Assembly (NCBI RefSeq): GCF_002090075.1
Contig: NZ_BBRI01000003.1
Coordinates: forward strand, 434,001-498,000
Source of the DNA: Demequina sp. NBRC 110052
Lineage (GTDB): Bacteria; Actinomycetota; Actinomycetes; Actinomycetales; Demequinaceae
Length of the DNA stretch: 64,000 bases
Direction: 5' to 3'
Under the pieces are notes generated by a model. It searched no databases, was not told where the DNA came from, and worked only from the letters and a program-made list of their open reading frames with translations. Every line of letters begins with the position of its first letter. Positions within the stretch are counted from its first letter, which is position 1. Made by a program: the position numbers and the translations under genes. Positions 51,117 through 60,203 of this stretch are shown piece after piece.

Positions 51117-51186
51117 CCGAAGTGACGGCTGAGGCGCGACTGTGAGCATCGTCGAGCGCGAGTTGCCCATCTGACCGTCACTTCGG
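51117..51186. repeat. 70-bp element bounded by 12-bp perfect inverted repeats
   Basis: CCGAAGTGACGG (51117-51128) and its exact complement CCGTCACTTCGG (51175-51186) enclose 46 bp. No gene inside. Could be a MITE-like relic or a structured RNA end. Confidence 0.6.
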
Positions 51187-51259
51187 CAGACAAGCGGGCA
51201 GCGTGGGCGCGGGTGGCGCGGGTGGCGTGGGCGTGGGCGTGGGTGGCGCGAGCGCGGGG

Positions 51260-52042
51260 TCAGCCCGAGATCGTCACCGGGGTGCCGAGCGGCGGGTTGA
51301 TCTCCAGCACCAGCTTCGTGATCTGGTCATTGGGAAGCCGGATGCATCCGCTCGAGACGTCCTTGCCGAACGAGTCCGCGTTGTTCGTGCCGTGGATGCC
51401 GATGATCGGCTGGCCACCGTTGAAGGAGTCGAGCACAGGCTGATAGCCCGAGAGCCCGTATGCGTAGGGGCCGTACACCGTGTTGGGGTCCGGGAGTTGA
51501 AGGACCTCGCGCAGGTAGTAGCCGCCGCCCGGGGTCGGCCGGTCCGCGCGGCCCACACCCACCGTGGTCTCCATCACGAGAGTCGCGCCCTTCCACACCT
51601 TGAGGTTGTACTCGCTGAGCGAGATCTCGATCCAGTAGTCGGTGTAGCTGAGCGTCACGTCCGAGGCCCGGATCCACCCCGTGGAGCCGTTGGGCTGAAT
51701 GGGGAGGTCCACCAGCAGCCAGTCGCCGTCGTTCTCCTGCACATGGAACACGAACGGCGTCTGGTCAGGCACCGTGAGCAGATCGCGGGCATTGAGCGTG
51801 CGCGTCACAGTGCCGCCCGCGGCGTCGTACACGTCGATCGTCATCCCGCCGACCGTCGCGATGGTGCTGATGTGGTCGTCCACGTTGACGCTGTGCGTCA
51901 CGTCCGGCATCGCGGAGCCCTCACCGGTGACCTCGCCGACAGAGGTCGCTGTCGGGTCGACCTCGATGGGGGTGTCCGGCGCGCACGCCGTCAACGCCAG
52001 CGCGACGAGCACGGCGGCGGCCACACGTTGCAGTCGACGCAT
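51260..52042 (-). CDS. L,D-transpeptidase lipoprotein (YkuD domain)
   Basis: Cell-wall cross-linking enzyme making 3-3 links, anchored as a lipoprotein. Seen: lipobox LALTAC (Cys about 20), an SH3-like region (HSVNVDDHISTIATVGG, GSTGWIRASDVTL), then YkuD with GVGRADRPTPGGGYYLRE and the catalytic IHGTNNADSF...SSGCIRLPN. About 260 residues. ATG with GGAGG. Gene faces away from DUF389. Confidence 0.93.
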   Translation of the reverse strand: MRRLQRVAAAVLVALALTACAPDTPIEVDPTATSVGEVTGEGSAMPDVTHSVNVDDHISTIATVGGMTIDVYDAAGGTVTRTLNARDLLTVPDQTPFVFHVQENDGDWLLVDLPIQPNGSTGWIRASDVTLSYTDYWIEISLSEYNLKVWKGATLVMETTVGVGRADRPTPGGGYYLREVLQLPDPNTVYGPYAYGLSGYQPVLDSFNGGQPIIGIHGTNNADSFGKDVSSGCIRLPNDQITKLVLEINPPLGTPVTISG

Positions 52043-52116
52043 CGACCCTCCCTCAGCGGCGCGGGGAAACCGGCGAGCATGCAGACGCGCCGGATCGCGC
52101 ACCTCGCAATTCTACG

Positions 52117-52132
52117 TGTGACACGCGTCACG
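52117..52132. promoter_or_regulatory. CRP/GlxR-like site TGTGA-N6-TCACG
   Basis: TGTGACACGCGTCACG in the divergent gap between the L,D-transpeptidase and DUF389 genes; one mismatch from consensus. Confidence 0.4.
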
Positions 52133-52198
52133 TCCAGGCGTCGGTCGTACGATGTGGGCACGCGCGGAAGTGGACCGCGCACGCGGGTGGAGGCGGAC

Positions 52199-53938
52199 AT
52201 GAAGCCAGGCGATTCCAGCGACGATGCCACGCCGGAGACGGGGGCGACCCCTGCGTCGGGCGCTGACGCGAACCCGCCCACAGGCGCCATCCCGAGCCTG
52301 CGCTCGGACGCCCCCACCGTCGGCGCCAGCGCACTCGACCTCGCGCGAGCGCTCGCCAACCCCGTGGCGCTGCGCGGCATCGGCTCGCTGCTCGCCGGGT
52401 CCGCGGTGCTGCTCATGCCGACCCTCACCGTGGGACTTCTGCAGCTGCTCGTGGTGCTCACGCTGCTGGGCTCGACCGCGCTCGACTTCGTCTTCGCGCT
52501 CACGGGCCGCAGCCGCTTCGGCGCGCGCAAGCGTCGGTCGCTCGTCCTGCTGCGCGGACTCGTGAGCCTCGCCTTCCTGATGTTCATGGTGGCCGAGATC
52601 ACCGTGCTGCGCGACGGCGGCCGCCTGAGCGTCGAACTGTTGATCGGGCTGGCCGGCGTCTATGTGGCCGTGCGTGCAGCGATCACGCTCGCCGTCACGC
52701 TGGTGCGCTGGAAGGACACCTCGCACCGCGCCGTCCGCATCGCGGGCGCGGTCGTCGCCGCCGCGCTGGGCGTGCTCGCCGCCGTGACCACCGCCGCGCT
52801 GATCGACGCGGTGATCGTCGGCGCGGCCGTGGTGGCGATGCTCCTGGGCGTGATCCTCATCGCGTGGTCCATCCGACGCGCGGACGGCGGGGACACCGCC
52901 GTCGAGCCCGTCGACGCGACGGTCGTCGCGATCGTGTGGGACTGGATTCGCGGCTCCGACATCGGCCGCACCGACCGGGCCGACGCGGCCGAGGGCCTCT
53001 ACTTCGAGGAGCCGGATCGGTACGGGAAGCTCGGCGCGTGGTGGGTGATGCTGGTGCTGTCGGTGGGCATCGCCACCTACGCGGTGCTCGCCGACTCGAC
53101 CGCCGTGGTCATCGGCGCCATGCTGGTGGCGCCGCTCATGATCCCGATCCTGGGTCTCGCGGGCGCGCTCGTGAACGGCTGGAGCCGGCGCGCCGCGCAC
53201 TCGACGCTGACGGTCGCGCTGGGCGTGGCGGTCGCGGTGCTGCTCAGCTACGGGCTCGCCGCGTGGGCGCCGGTCGCGGTCGCGATGGACTCGAACTCGC
53301 AGATCGTGTCGCGCATCAGCCCGAACACAGTGGACATGCTGATCGCCGTCGCGGCGGGAGCCGCGGGAGCATTCGCGACGGTCGACAAGCGCGTGTCGTC
53401 GAGCATCGCCGGCGTCGCGATCGCGGTCGCGTTGGTGCCGCCCCTCGCAGTCGTAGGCGTCTCGCTCGCGAACGACAGGCCCGATGCGGCCTGGGGGGCG
53501 TTCCTGCTGTTCCTCACGAACTTCGTCGCGATCGTGCTCTCGGCAGCGGCAGTGTTCGTCCTCACCGGCTTCGCGCGGCAGAAGGTGCTGCGCCGCAACC
53601 CGTGGGGAGTGATCGGCACGATCGCGCCGTACGCCGCGCTCGGCGCGGTCATCCTCGTGCCGTTGATGTTCACGTCGCAGGGCCTGGTCGCGAGGTCGTC
53701 CGACCAGCGCGATGCTCAGATCGTCGTCGACGACTGGCTGGGAGAGGACACCGACCTGCTGCTGCAGGCCGTCACCGTCGGCGACGGCGAGGTCACGGTG
53801 CTCCTCATCGGCTCCGACCAGGTCCCCGCGGCCGCCGAGCTGCAGACCGCGCTCCAGACGGAACTGCGGCGCAACGTGTCGGTGCGGATCGTCGTCACGC
53901 CGGTCGAGGTGATCGAGATTCCTGCGTCCGGTTCCTGA
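52199..53938 (+). CDS. DUF308/HdeD-like plus DUF389 membrane protein
   Basis: Unknown membrane protein. Seen: hydrophilic N-terminus, six hydrophobic segments resembling the HdeD/DUF308 domain (about 50-225), then after a WDWIRGSDIGRTDRADAAEG linker a DUF389 core with STAVVIGAMLVAPLMIPILG and SSIAGVAIAVALVPPLAVVG, and a soluble alpha/beta C-terminus. 579 residues. DUF389 proteins normally lack the HdeD part, so this is a fusion. ATG with GGAGG 5 nt upstream. Confidence 0.8.
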   Translation: MKPGDSSDDATPETGATPASGADANPPTGAIPSLRSDAPTVGASALDLARALANPVALRGIGSLLAGSAVLLMPTLTVGLLQLLVVLTLLGSTALDFVFALTGRSRFGARKRRSLVLLRGLVSLAFLMFMVAEITVLRDGGRLSVELLIGLAGVYVAVRAAITLAVTLVRWKDTSHRAVRIAGAVVAAALGVLAAVTTAALIDAVIVGAAVVAMLLGVILIAWSIRRADGGDTAVEPVDATVVAIVWDWIRGSDIGRTDRADAAEGLYFEEPDRYGKLGAWWVMLVLSVGIATYAVLADSTAVVIGAMLVAPLMIPILGLAGALVNGWSRRAAHSTLTVALGVAVAVLLSYGLAAWAPVAVAMDSNSQIVSRISPNTVDMLIAVAAGAAGAFATVDKRVSSSIAGVAIAVALVPPLAVVGVSLANDRPDAAWGAFLLFLTNFVAIVLSAAAVFVLTGFARQKVLRRNPWGVIGTIAPYAALGAVILVPLMFTSQGLVARSSDQRDAQIVVDDWLGEDTDLLLQAVTVGDGEVTVLLIGSDQVPAAAELQTALQTELRRNVSVRIVVTPVEVIEIPASGS

Positions 53939-54007
53939 CCCTGCATGGCTCTACCAGGAGGAGTAGCGTCGGAACCGGGGTAGAACCTCCTGGGGAGAGG
54001 ACCGATC

Positions 54008-54760
54008 ATGACCGTGCCGCCACCTGACCACCCATACGCGGACCACCCCGAGCCGGGCCGGAAGCCACTCAAGAGCCGCGGCCCAGGGATCGCGATCTTC
54101 ATCAGCGTGCTCGCACTGATCGGCGTGGTCATCATCATCTGGATGATGCTGCAGGACCGCGACGAGGCGACCGACCCCTCCGTCTCGGCCACGCCCTCGG
54201 CGACTCCCAGCGAGACCGCGACCGAGACGGCCGAACCCGAACCCACGGAGACGGCCGCCACCGGCGGCACCGGCACCCCCGACGATCCCTATTGGCTCGA
54301 CCAGGAGTTCATCTACGACTCCGCGATCGAATCCGATCAGTCCACGTCCGCGGGCGTGTGGGACATCACGGTCACCGATGTGGTGCCCGTGGACCTCACC
54401 GACACCGCCTTCGAGGACCTGGGCTGCTACGCCGTCACGGGCACGATGACGCCCACCGCCTGGACCGACGGCGAGGACGGCCCGCTCGCGACCGACATGC
54501 CGATCGTCTCTCTGGAGACCGAGGGAAGCGCTCGCGCCGTGCCCGACGACGAGGGGCTGTGCGATCTCAGCGGTTTCGATGACTACACGCCGTACACCGT
54601 CCCGCTGGCGGACGGCTGGTCGCAGGGTGCGCTCATGTTCGTGGCGCCGCTCGTGTATGTGACCTCGGTGGACAACGACGTGTTCGCCGTCGTGCTCGGC
54701 GAGGATGACTTCACCTTGGGCGAGGGGATCTACGTCTCCCCCACTGCGCGCTTCGAGTAG
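54008..54760 (+). CDS. single-pass membrane protein, unknown extracellular domain
   Basis: Not recognised. 250 residues: Pro-rich cytoplasmic N-terminus, one membrane segment (GIAIFISVLALIGVVIIIWM), a Thr/Glu/Pro linker, and an acidic extracellular beta domain with two Cys (GCYAVTGT and GLCDLSG). GGGGAGAGG precedes the ATG. Stands between DUF389 and the MTHFR-like gene. Confidence 0.7.
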   Translation: MTVPPPDHPYADHPEPGRKPLKSRGPGIAIFISVLALIGVVIIIWMMLQDRDEATDPSVSATPSATPSETATETAEPEPTETAATGGTGTPDDPYWLDQEFIYDSAIESDQSTSAGVWDITVTDVVPVDLTDTAFEDLGCYAVTGTMTPTAWTDGEDGPLATDMPIVSLETEGSARAVPDDEGLCDLSGFDDYTPYTVPLADGWSQGALMFVAPLVYVTSVDNDVFAVVLGEDDFTLGEGIYVSPTARFE

Positions 54761-54817
54761 CGGGCGAGACTCGCAGCGCCGTCTCGCGGGCGCGCCCGGA
54801 GGTGGCACCATGGGCCG

Positions 54818-55657
54818 GTGACCACCCGCGCCGACCTCCTCGACGGCGTCTCGTTCGAGATCACCTCGCGCGACGCCGACGCCCTGGCGGGTTCCGCGAC
54901 CCTCATGGCGCCCGGCACTCGCATCCACCTCACGGCGTTGAACGGCGAGGACCCTACGGCGCGTCTCGCGACCGCCGCCACGGCCCTGCGCGCGGGCCTG
55001 ACCCCGGTGGCGCACCTCGCGGCACGCAGGCTCACGGGCGAGCAGGAGCTGCGCTCGACGCTTCAGGCTCTGGCCGATCAGGGCGCCGCGACGCACCTGG
55101 TCGCCGTCGGGGGCGACCCTCGTACGCCCGCGGGGCCCTACGCGTCGGCACTGGACCTCATCCGTACCGGCCTGTTGCACGAGCACGGTGCGCAGGACGT
55201 CGCGCTCGGCGGCTACCCCGACGGCCACCCGGACATCGCCACCTCGACGCTGTGGCAGGCCCTCGTCGACAAGGTCGCCGCGCTCTCGGAGCAGGGCATC
55301 GAGGCGACGGTGCTCACGCAGTTCTCGTTCGACGCCGACGCGGTGATCGACTGGATCGCCGCACTGCGCGACCGTGGCGTCACCGCGCCCGTGCGTGTGG
55401 GCGTTCCGGGACCCACCAACGCGAAGCGACTCCTGGCGTTCGCCAAGCGCTGCGGCGTCGCCACCGGCGCGGGGGTGATCCGCAAGTACGGGCTGTCGCT
55501 GGGCAACCTGCTCGCCACGGCCGGCCCCGACGCCTTCGTCGACGAGCTCGGCGCCCGGCTCGACCCATCCGCGCACGGCGACGTTCACCTGCACGTGTTC
55601 GCGTTCGGCGGGCCCGAGGGCTCTGCGCGATGGGCGCAGGAGTACGCCGCGCACTGA
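54818..55657 (+). CDS. methylenetetrahydrofolate reductase-like protein
   Basis: TIM-barrel enzyme of the MetF family, supplying 5-methyl-THF or a relative. Seen: FEITSRDADAL near the N-terminus (family E-x-x-P-type start is modified), HLAARRLTGEQEL, LVAVGGDPRTPAGPYASAL and TVLTQFSFDADAVIDWI. 279 residues, shorter than typical MetF but known for actinobacterial forms. GTG start with GGAGG upstream; the ATG just before is out of frame. Fits the methionine theme but is not linked to it physically. Confidence 0.8.
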   Translation: MTTRADLLDGVSFEITSRDADALAGSATLMAPGTRIHLTALNGEDPTARLATAATALRAGLTPVAHLAARRLTGEQELRSTLQALADQGAATHLVAVGGDPRTPAGPYASALDLIRTGLLHEHGAQDVALGGYPDGHPDIATSTLWQALVDKVAALSEQGIEATVLTQFSFDADAVIDWIAALRDRGVTAPVRVGVPGPTNAKRLLAFAKRCGVATGAGVIRKYGLSLGNLLATAGPDAFVDELGARLDPSAHGDVHLHVFAFGGPEGSARWAQEYAAH

Positions 55658-55731
55658 ACCCGCACGCGCGCACGCCACCCTCCAGATCGCTCAACGTTGA
55701 CTGAGTTATCTCGGTGCGGAAGGATGCGAGC

Positions 55732-56457
55732 GTGACTCACCACGTGCCGGACCCCGCCGCCCCCGCGACCGCCGCTGCCGGCCAGACCCCAGAGGCCCCC
55801 ACCCTGTGGCGCCGCGCGCTCGCGGAGGGACTCGGCACTGCGCTGCTCGTGGCGATCGTCGTGGGCTCGGGCATCATGGCGCAGCAGCTGAGCGACGACG
55901 TGGGCCTCCAGCTGCTCGAGAACTCGCTCGCCACGACGCTCGGCCTCGCGGTGCTGATCCTCATGTTCCAGCAGGTCAGCGGCTCGCACTTCAACCCCGT
56001 GGTCACGCTCGTCGAGAGGGTCGTGGGCGGCATGGATCGCACGGCCGACGCGGCGGTCTACGTCGGCGCTCAGCTCCTGGGCGGGCTCGCAGGCGCGGCG
56101 CTTGCGAACGCGATGTTCGCAACGCCCACCGCATGGTCCACGACCGAGCGCGCCACGCCCGCGCATCTGCTTGCGGAGGTCGTGGCGACCGCGGGCCTGG
56201 TGCTGGTGATCCTGTCGCTGGTGCGCACGGGACGCGCCGCGATCGTGGGCCCCGCCGTGGGCGCGTACATCGGCGCCGCCTACTGGTTCACGTCTTCGAC
56301 GTCATTCGCCAACCCCGCGGTGACCGTGGGACGCATGATCACCGACACGTTCGCAGGCATCGCACCCGCGTCGGCGCTGCCGTTCATCGCCGCACAGCTC
56401 GTCGGCGGCGCCATCGCGGTCGCGCTCGCGCACGCGCTGTTCCCTCGCCGCCCCTGA
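55732..56457 (+). CDS. aquaporin/MIP family channel
   Basis: Membrane channel for water or small neutral solutes; this group is often found with ars genes and may pass arsenite. Seen: six membrane segments and two half-helix motifs SHFNPVVT and FANPAVT. 241 residues from the GTG at 55732, which has GGAAGG 8 nt upstream. Upstream palindrome TCAACGTTGA (about 55694) may be an operator. Separated by 9 kb from the arsR-arsC genes. Confidence 0.88.
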   Translation: MTHHVPDPAAPATAAAGQTPEAPTLWRRALAEGLGTALLVAIVVGSGIMAQQLSDDVGLQLLENSLATTLGLAVLILMFQQVSGSHFNPVVTLVERVVGGMDRTADAAVYVGAQLLGGLAGAALANAMFATPTAWSTTERATPAHLLAEVVATAGLVLVILSLVRTGRAAIVGPAVGAYIGAAYWFTSSTSFANPAVTVGRMITDTFAGIAPASALPFIAAQLVGGAIAVALAHALFPRRP

Positions 56458-56480
56458 CCCGCCCGGCGTACCGTGGAGGT

Positions 56481-57152
56481 ATGCGCACAGGTCGCCTCGT
56501 GGCGGCCGCGGCCCTCGCGACCGCGACCCTGGCCGCCGCATGCTCCCCCAGCCCCGTCGCCTCCCCGAGCCCCTCCGCAAGCACGACCGCCTCGTCGACG
56601 CCACAGACCACCGCGCCGGGCATCCCGTCGCCCACGCCGACCGGCGGGCCGAACTCCCCGGAGCCGACCGCGTCGGGCACATGCGAAGCCTTTGGCACGA
56701 CCACCGCAACCACCTCTTCCAGCGAGTGGGCCGCGCACCTGAGCTCAGACCTATGGGGCGCTGACATGCGCGTGGGGCGCCACGACTGCTACGACCGCTG
56801 GGTGTTCGAGTTCGCGGGCGACGGTGGCGAGCCCGGCTGGTCCGTCACGCCGCACGACGCAAGCGCGTTCGTGGTCGACCCGAGCGGCGAGATGCTCGCT
56901 CCGGTGCTGTTCGGAACGGCCTCGCTCGAGGTGAGCTTCGGCGCCTGGTACGACGGCACGCCGCTCGGCGAGGACCCGTACCTGGGTGTGAGCGGCACGG
57001 GCCTCCTGGGCGGTGGGATCACCGAGGCGCGCATCCTGAGCGGCTTCGAGGGGATCACACAGGTGGGCATCGGGCTGGATGAGGTGCGGCCCTACCGGGT
57101 GTTCTGGCTCGACGATCCGGGCCGGCTCGTCATCGACGTGTTCACCGGGTGA
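56481..57152 (+). CDS. AMIN-like domain lipoprotein
   Basis: Extracellular lipoprotein, role unknown. Seen: lipobox TLAAAC (Cys about 21), Ser/Pro/Thr linker, then an AMIN-like domain with FEFAGDGGEPGWSV, FGAWYDGTPL and RVFWLDDPGRLVIDVF at the end. 223 residues. TACCGT lies 6 nt before the ATG (leaderless). Known actinobacterial family; binding partner presumably wall polymer. Confidence 0.8.
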   Translation: MRTGRLVAAAALATATLAAACSPSPVASPSPSASTTASSTPQTTAPGIPSPTPTGGPNSPEPTASGTCEAFGTTTATTSSSEWAAHLSSDLWGADMRVGRHDCYDRWVFEFAGDGGEPGWSVTPHDASAFVVDPSGEMLAPVLFGTASLEVSFGAWYDGTPLGEDPYLGVSGTGLLGGGITEARILSGFEGITQVGIGLDEVRPYRVFWLDDPGRLVIDVFTG

Positions 57153-57157
57153 GCACA

Positions 57158-57176
57158 CGCCCGACGCGGGGCTCGA
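57158..57176 (-). repeat. 3'-end motif copy (UbiB side)
   Basis: CCCCGCGTCGGGCGTG in the sense of the minus-strand UbiB gene, about 25 nt past its stop; convergent gap. Confidence 0.5.
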
Positions 57177-57200
57177 GGCGCGCGTCACTCCCGCCGGGGG

Positions 57201-58880
57201 TCAGCGCGGCCTGCGCCGCCCGAACAGCACGTGCATCAGGGGAAATCCCGAGCCGATCATCATGACGAGCCCGATCACGCGGTCCTCCGCGTGGATGCGT
57301 GAGCCCGCGACGAGCAGCGCCGCGAAGATGAGCGCGGAGACGACGCGCCGGCCCGTGGACTCGACGCGCGACAGCATCTGCTCCATCTTGGGCACCTGCA
57401 CGGCGACACCGCCCGACTCCAGCTGGCCGAGCACTGCGTCGAGCCGCTGCGGCATGCGCCACGCGATGCGCGCCGACTCCCATGCCTGGCTCGCGAGGTC
57501 CCCCGCAATTCCCATGCCCTCGCCGCGCAGCACCTGCTCGGCGTACGGCTCCACGGAGTCCCACAGGTTGTAGTCGCGGTCGAGCGAGCTGCACAGGCCC
57601 GAGGTGAGCGAGACGGCTCTGATGATGAGCAGGAAGTCCTCGGGCATCTGGAACGGCATCTCGATCATGAGATCGGAGAACTCGAGCGCGAAGTCGCGGA
57701 ACTGGCGCGGGTCCACCTGACGCAGCTCCGCGAAGCCCATGCCGCCGAACCGCGCGAACACCTGGGACACGACGCGCTCGAGCTCGAACTGGTCGGCCGA
57801 AGGCAGCAGCACGCCGGCGTCGTTCATGGCCTTGACCATGCCGCGGCCGTCGCGCGCCGCAGCGGCGATGACCAGCTGGCGCGCGGCCTCCCGCAGCCGC
57901 GGGTGGACCTCGCCCATCATGCCGAAGTCCACGAAGGTGAGCGCGAACGCGGGGCCGGCCCCGCCGTCGGGCCTGGGCGTGACGAAGATGTTGCCGGGGT
58001 GGGGGTCGGCGTGGAAGTAGCTGTGACGGAAGAACTGGTCGAGCATCACCTCGGCGAACACCGACGCGACCCTGGCAGGGTCGATGCCTGCGGCGCGCAG
58101 GCCGTGGATGTCGGTGATCTTGATCGCCGTGACGTCCTGCAGTGTGAGGACGCGGCGCGTGGTGCGCTCCCACACGACCAGCGGTGCGCCCACGCGGGGG
58201 TCCTCGGCGAAGGCCGCGGCGAAACGCTCGGCGTTGGCGCCTTCGTGGAGGTAGTCGATCTCCTCGTTGCTCGCCTCAGCGAATTCCTCGATCAGGCCCG
58301 GCACGTCGACGCGCGTGTAGACCACGCGCAGCCGGTCCAGCCAGCGCCCGATGCGGCGCAGCGCGGCCAGGTCCACCGCGACGATGTCGCCGATGCCGGG
58401 GCGCTGCACCTTGATGACGACCTCGTCGAAGCCGACCTCGCCCGCGTCGAGCTCCGCGAGGCGCGCCCGGTATGCCTGCCCGAGCGACGCGGCGGCCACC
58501 GGCTCCTCGTCGACCCACGCGAACGCCCGCTCGAACGGCACCCCGAGCTCGGCCTCCGCGAGCGCCCTGATGTCAGCGAACGGCGCGGCGGGCACCTCGT
58601 CCTGGAGCCCCTCGAGCTCCTTGGTGATGTCCGGCGGAAGCACGTCCAGGCGCGTGGACATGAACTGGCCGAGCTTGATCATGAGCCCGCCGAGGTCCAC
58701 CGCGAGCGCACGGAAGCGGCGCGCGAGGGTGCGCATGCGGGTCGCGCGCGTGCGCTCGGCCACGCCGCCCATCCCCACGCGCGGCAGGATCAGCTCGTAC
58801 CACCAGAAACTCACGAGGTGGCGTGCGGCGAAGCGCAGGATGCGGCGGTACCGCGCTCGATCGAGCCGGGCGTCCGACAT
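57201..58880 (-). CDS. ABC1/UbiB-family atypical kinase
   Basis: UbiB/COQ8-type ATPase linked to quinone or lipid metabolism; substrate unknown. Seen: LGGLMIKLGQFMSTR (KxGQ motif), VAAASLGQAYRARL, VVIKVQRPG (Lys), HADPHPGNIF and FVDFGMMG (catalytic Asp). About 559 residues with two C-terminal membrane segments. ATG with AGGAGG 4-5 nt upstream. PadR gene precedes it on the same strand. Confidence 0.92.
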   Translation of the reverse strand: MSDARLDRARYRRILRFAARHLVSFWWYELILPRVGMGGVAERTRATRMRTLARRFRALAVDLGGLMIKLGQFMSTRLDVLPPDITKELEGLQDEVPAAPFADIRALAEAELGVPFERAFAWVDEEPVAAASLGQAYRARLAELDAGEVGFDEVVIKVQRPGIGDIVAVDLAALRRIGRWLDRLRVVYTRVDVPGLIEEFAEASNEEIDYLHEGANAERFAAAFAEDPRVGAPLVVWERTTRRVLTLQDVTAIKITDIHGLRAAGIDPARVASVFAEVMLDQFFRHSYFHADPHPGNIFVTPRPDGGAGPAFALTFVDFGMMGEVHPRLREAARQLVIAAAARDGRGMVKAMNDAGVLLPSADQFELERVVSQVFARFGGMGFAELRQVDPRQFRDFALEFSDLMIEMPFQMPEDFLLIIRAVSLTSGLCSSLDRDYNLWDSVEPYAEQVLRGEGMGIAGDLASQAWESARIAWRMPQRLDAVLGQLESGGVAVQVPKMEQMLSRVESTGRRVVSALIFAALLVAGSRIHAEDRVIGLVMMIGSGFPLMHVLFGRRRPR

Positions 58881-58899
58881 CGCGCCTCCTCGTCCTCGC

Positions 58900-58922
58900 C
58901 TGCCCGACGGGTGGGTCGCCGG
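58900..58922 (-). repeat. 3'-end motif copy (PadR side)
   Basis: CCCGTCGGGCAGG in the sense of the PadR gene, about 65 nt after its stop; degenerate C-run. Confidence 0.4.
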
Positions 58923-58986
58923 GCTTGTCACGCCCCCGCTTCTCGGGTGACGTCAGTCCTGATCGGGAACGCCTGGGAGGCGCAGA

Positions 58987-59535
58987 TCAGTCCTGAGCGA
59001 GGATCGAGTAAATCCTACGTCGCGCCGTCGTGAGGACCTCGACCACCTGCTCCTGCTGGGCGCTCGAGCCGGAGCGCGCAGCCTCCGCCGCTGCCTGGGC
59101 GAGATCGAAGCCTGCCTTTGCGAGCGGACCGTACGGGCGAGGCTCGCCTGCGGGAGTGTCCTGCCACGGCGCCGAGGCGACGTCGGCAGCCTCCTTGCCT
59201 TCGGCGGTGAGGGAGTAGATCTTGCGGTCCTCGTCGGTGGCGACGGTGACGAGGCCTTCGTCGGCGAGCATCTGCAGCGTCGGGTAGACGGAGCCGGCGG
59301 AGGGCTTCCACCTGCCGTCGGTGCGCACCTCGATCTCGCGGATCAGCTGGTAGCCGTGTCGCGGCTGCTCGGCGAGCAGGACGAGGATCGCGGAGCGCAC
59401 GTCTCCGCGGCCCATGCGCGTGCCGACCTCCTTCTTGATGCCCGAGCGCACCTGCTCGAACGCCTCCCACATCGCGTCCACCGTGGCGGACGGGTCGAAG
59501 CCCTTGCGGCTCTCGCCGCTGTGCGTGGTGCCCAT
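58987..59535 (-). CDS. PadR-family transcriptional regulator
   Basis: DNA-binding repressor of the PadR family. Seen: winged helix VRSAILVLLAEQPRHGYQLI, SAGSVYPTLQMLADEGLV, and an AEGKEAAD region, then a helical C-terminal dimerisation segment. 182 residues. AAGGAGG precedes the ATG. An imperfect inverted repeat just upstream suggests autoregulation; co-oriented with UbiB-like gene. Inducer unknown. Confidence 0.9.
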   Translation of the reverse strand: MGTTHSGESRKGFDPSATVDAMWEAFEQVRSGIKKEVGTRMGRGDVRSAILVLLAEQPRHGYQLIREIEVRTDGRWKPSAGSVYPTLQMLADEGLVTVATDEDRKIYSLTAEGKEAADVASAPWQDTPAGEPRPYGPLAKAGFDLAQAAAEAARSGSSAQQEQVVEVLTTARRRIYSILAQD

Positions 59536-59548
59536 GACTGCCTCCTTC

Positions 59549-59584
59549 AGCGATCTATCGAACGACACCGAACGATATATCGCT
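59549..59584. promoter_or_regulatory. PadR-type operator
   Basis: AGCGATCTATCG and CGATATATCGCT (11 of 12 positions complementary), 12 nt apart, upstream of the PadR gene; AT-rich arms typical of PadR sites. Confidence 0.6.
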
Positions 59585-59688
59585 AGTGTCACTCTGATGT
59601 GGCGCATGCGCAACCCCTGTGGTGGAGCGCGCCGGCATGGGCCCCAGGTCCGGTGCACGAAGCGCCGGGACCGACCTACACTCACGCC

Positions 59689-60138
59689 ATGACGCATGGT
59701 CCGGCACGCCCCCGCCTCGCGCAGACGCGCGCGGCCGTGCTGTCCGTGCTACTCGCGCTCGGCGCGGCGCTCGTCCTCACCGGATCGCCCGCCGCCGCGA
59801 CGCCCGCGGCCATGCCCGACGCGTCGATCGCCACCGCGCACGACATCACTGCCGCGGATCACACGGCCCACGCCCCCACCATGCACGCCGCGGTCCGCGA
59901 GGCCGCGTCGACCGCGACCCCCCAGCCGCTGACCTGCGCGACGTGCGGCACCGAGCAGCACGAGGCGATGGCCGCGTGCTCGCTGATGCTGTTCGCGGTC
60001 GCACTGCTGGCGCTGCCGTTCGTGACCCGCCGCCGCTGGAACCTGCCGCTACTCCGCGAGGCCCACCGCAGCGTCGGGCGTCTGACCTGGACGCCCCGCA
60101 CCCCCGACCTCACCGCTCTGTGCGTGCTGAGGACGTAA
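59689..60138 (+). CDS. small membrane protein with CxxC, upstream of cueP
   Basis: Not firmly recognised; resembles small actinobacterial copper-associated membrane proteins (DUF6153-like). 149 residues: signal/anchor (AAVLSVLLALGAALVLTGSP), His/Met-rich stretch (HTAHAPTMH), LTCATCGTEQHEAMAACSLM running into a second hydrophobic segment, basic tail. His/Met/Cys content suggests metal binding. TACACT 6 nt before the ATG (leaderless). 65 nt before cueP, likely one operon. Confidence 0.6.
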   Translation: MTHGPARPRLAQTRAAVLSVLLALGAALVLTGSPAAATPAAMPDASIATAHDITAADHTAHAPTMHAAVREAASTATPQPLTCATCGTEQHEAMAACSLMLFAVALLALPFVTRRRWNLPLLREAHRSVGRLTWTPRTPDLTALCVLRT

Positions 60139-60139
60139 A

Positions 60140-60196
60140 CCTTCCGAAAGTCCGAGAGCGCCCCTGGCGCGCCACCATTCATCTCACTTTCGAAGG
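60140..60196 (+). promoter_or_regulatory. hairpin pairing the cueP ribosome-binding site
   Basis: CCTTCCGAAAGT (60140-60151) can pair with ACTTTCGAAGG (60186-60196), whose GAAGG is the cueP ribosome-binding site; one bulged base. The upstream arm starts just after the preceding stop codon, so a ribosome finishing there would open it: translational coupling. Confidence 0.55.
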
Positions 60197-60203
60197 AACA
60201 CCC

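Noticed and set aside
52112-53200. 362-residue minus-strand ORF opposite the DUF389 gene
   Set aside because: His/Arg-rich shadow of a membrane-protein gene.
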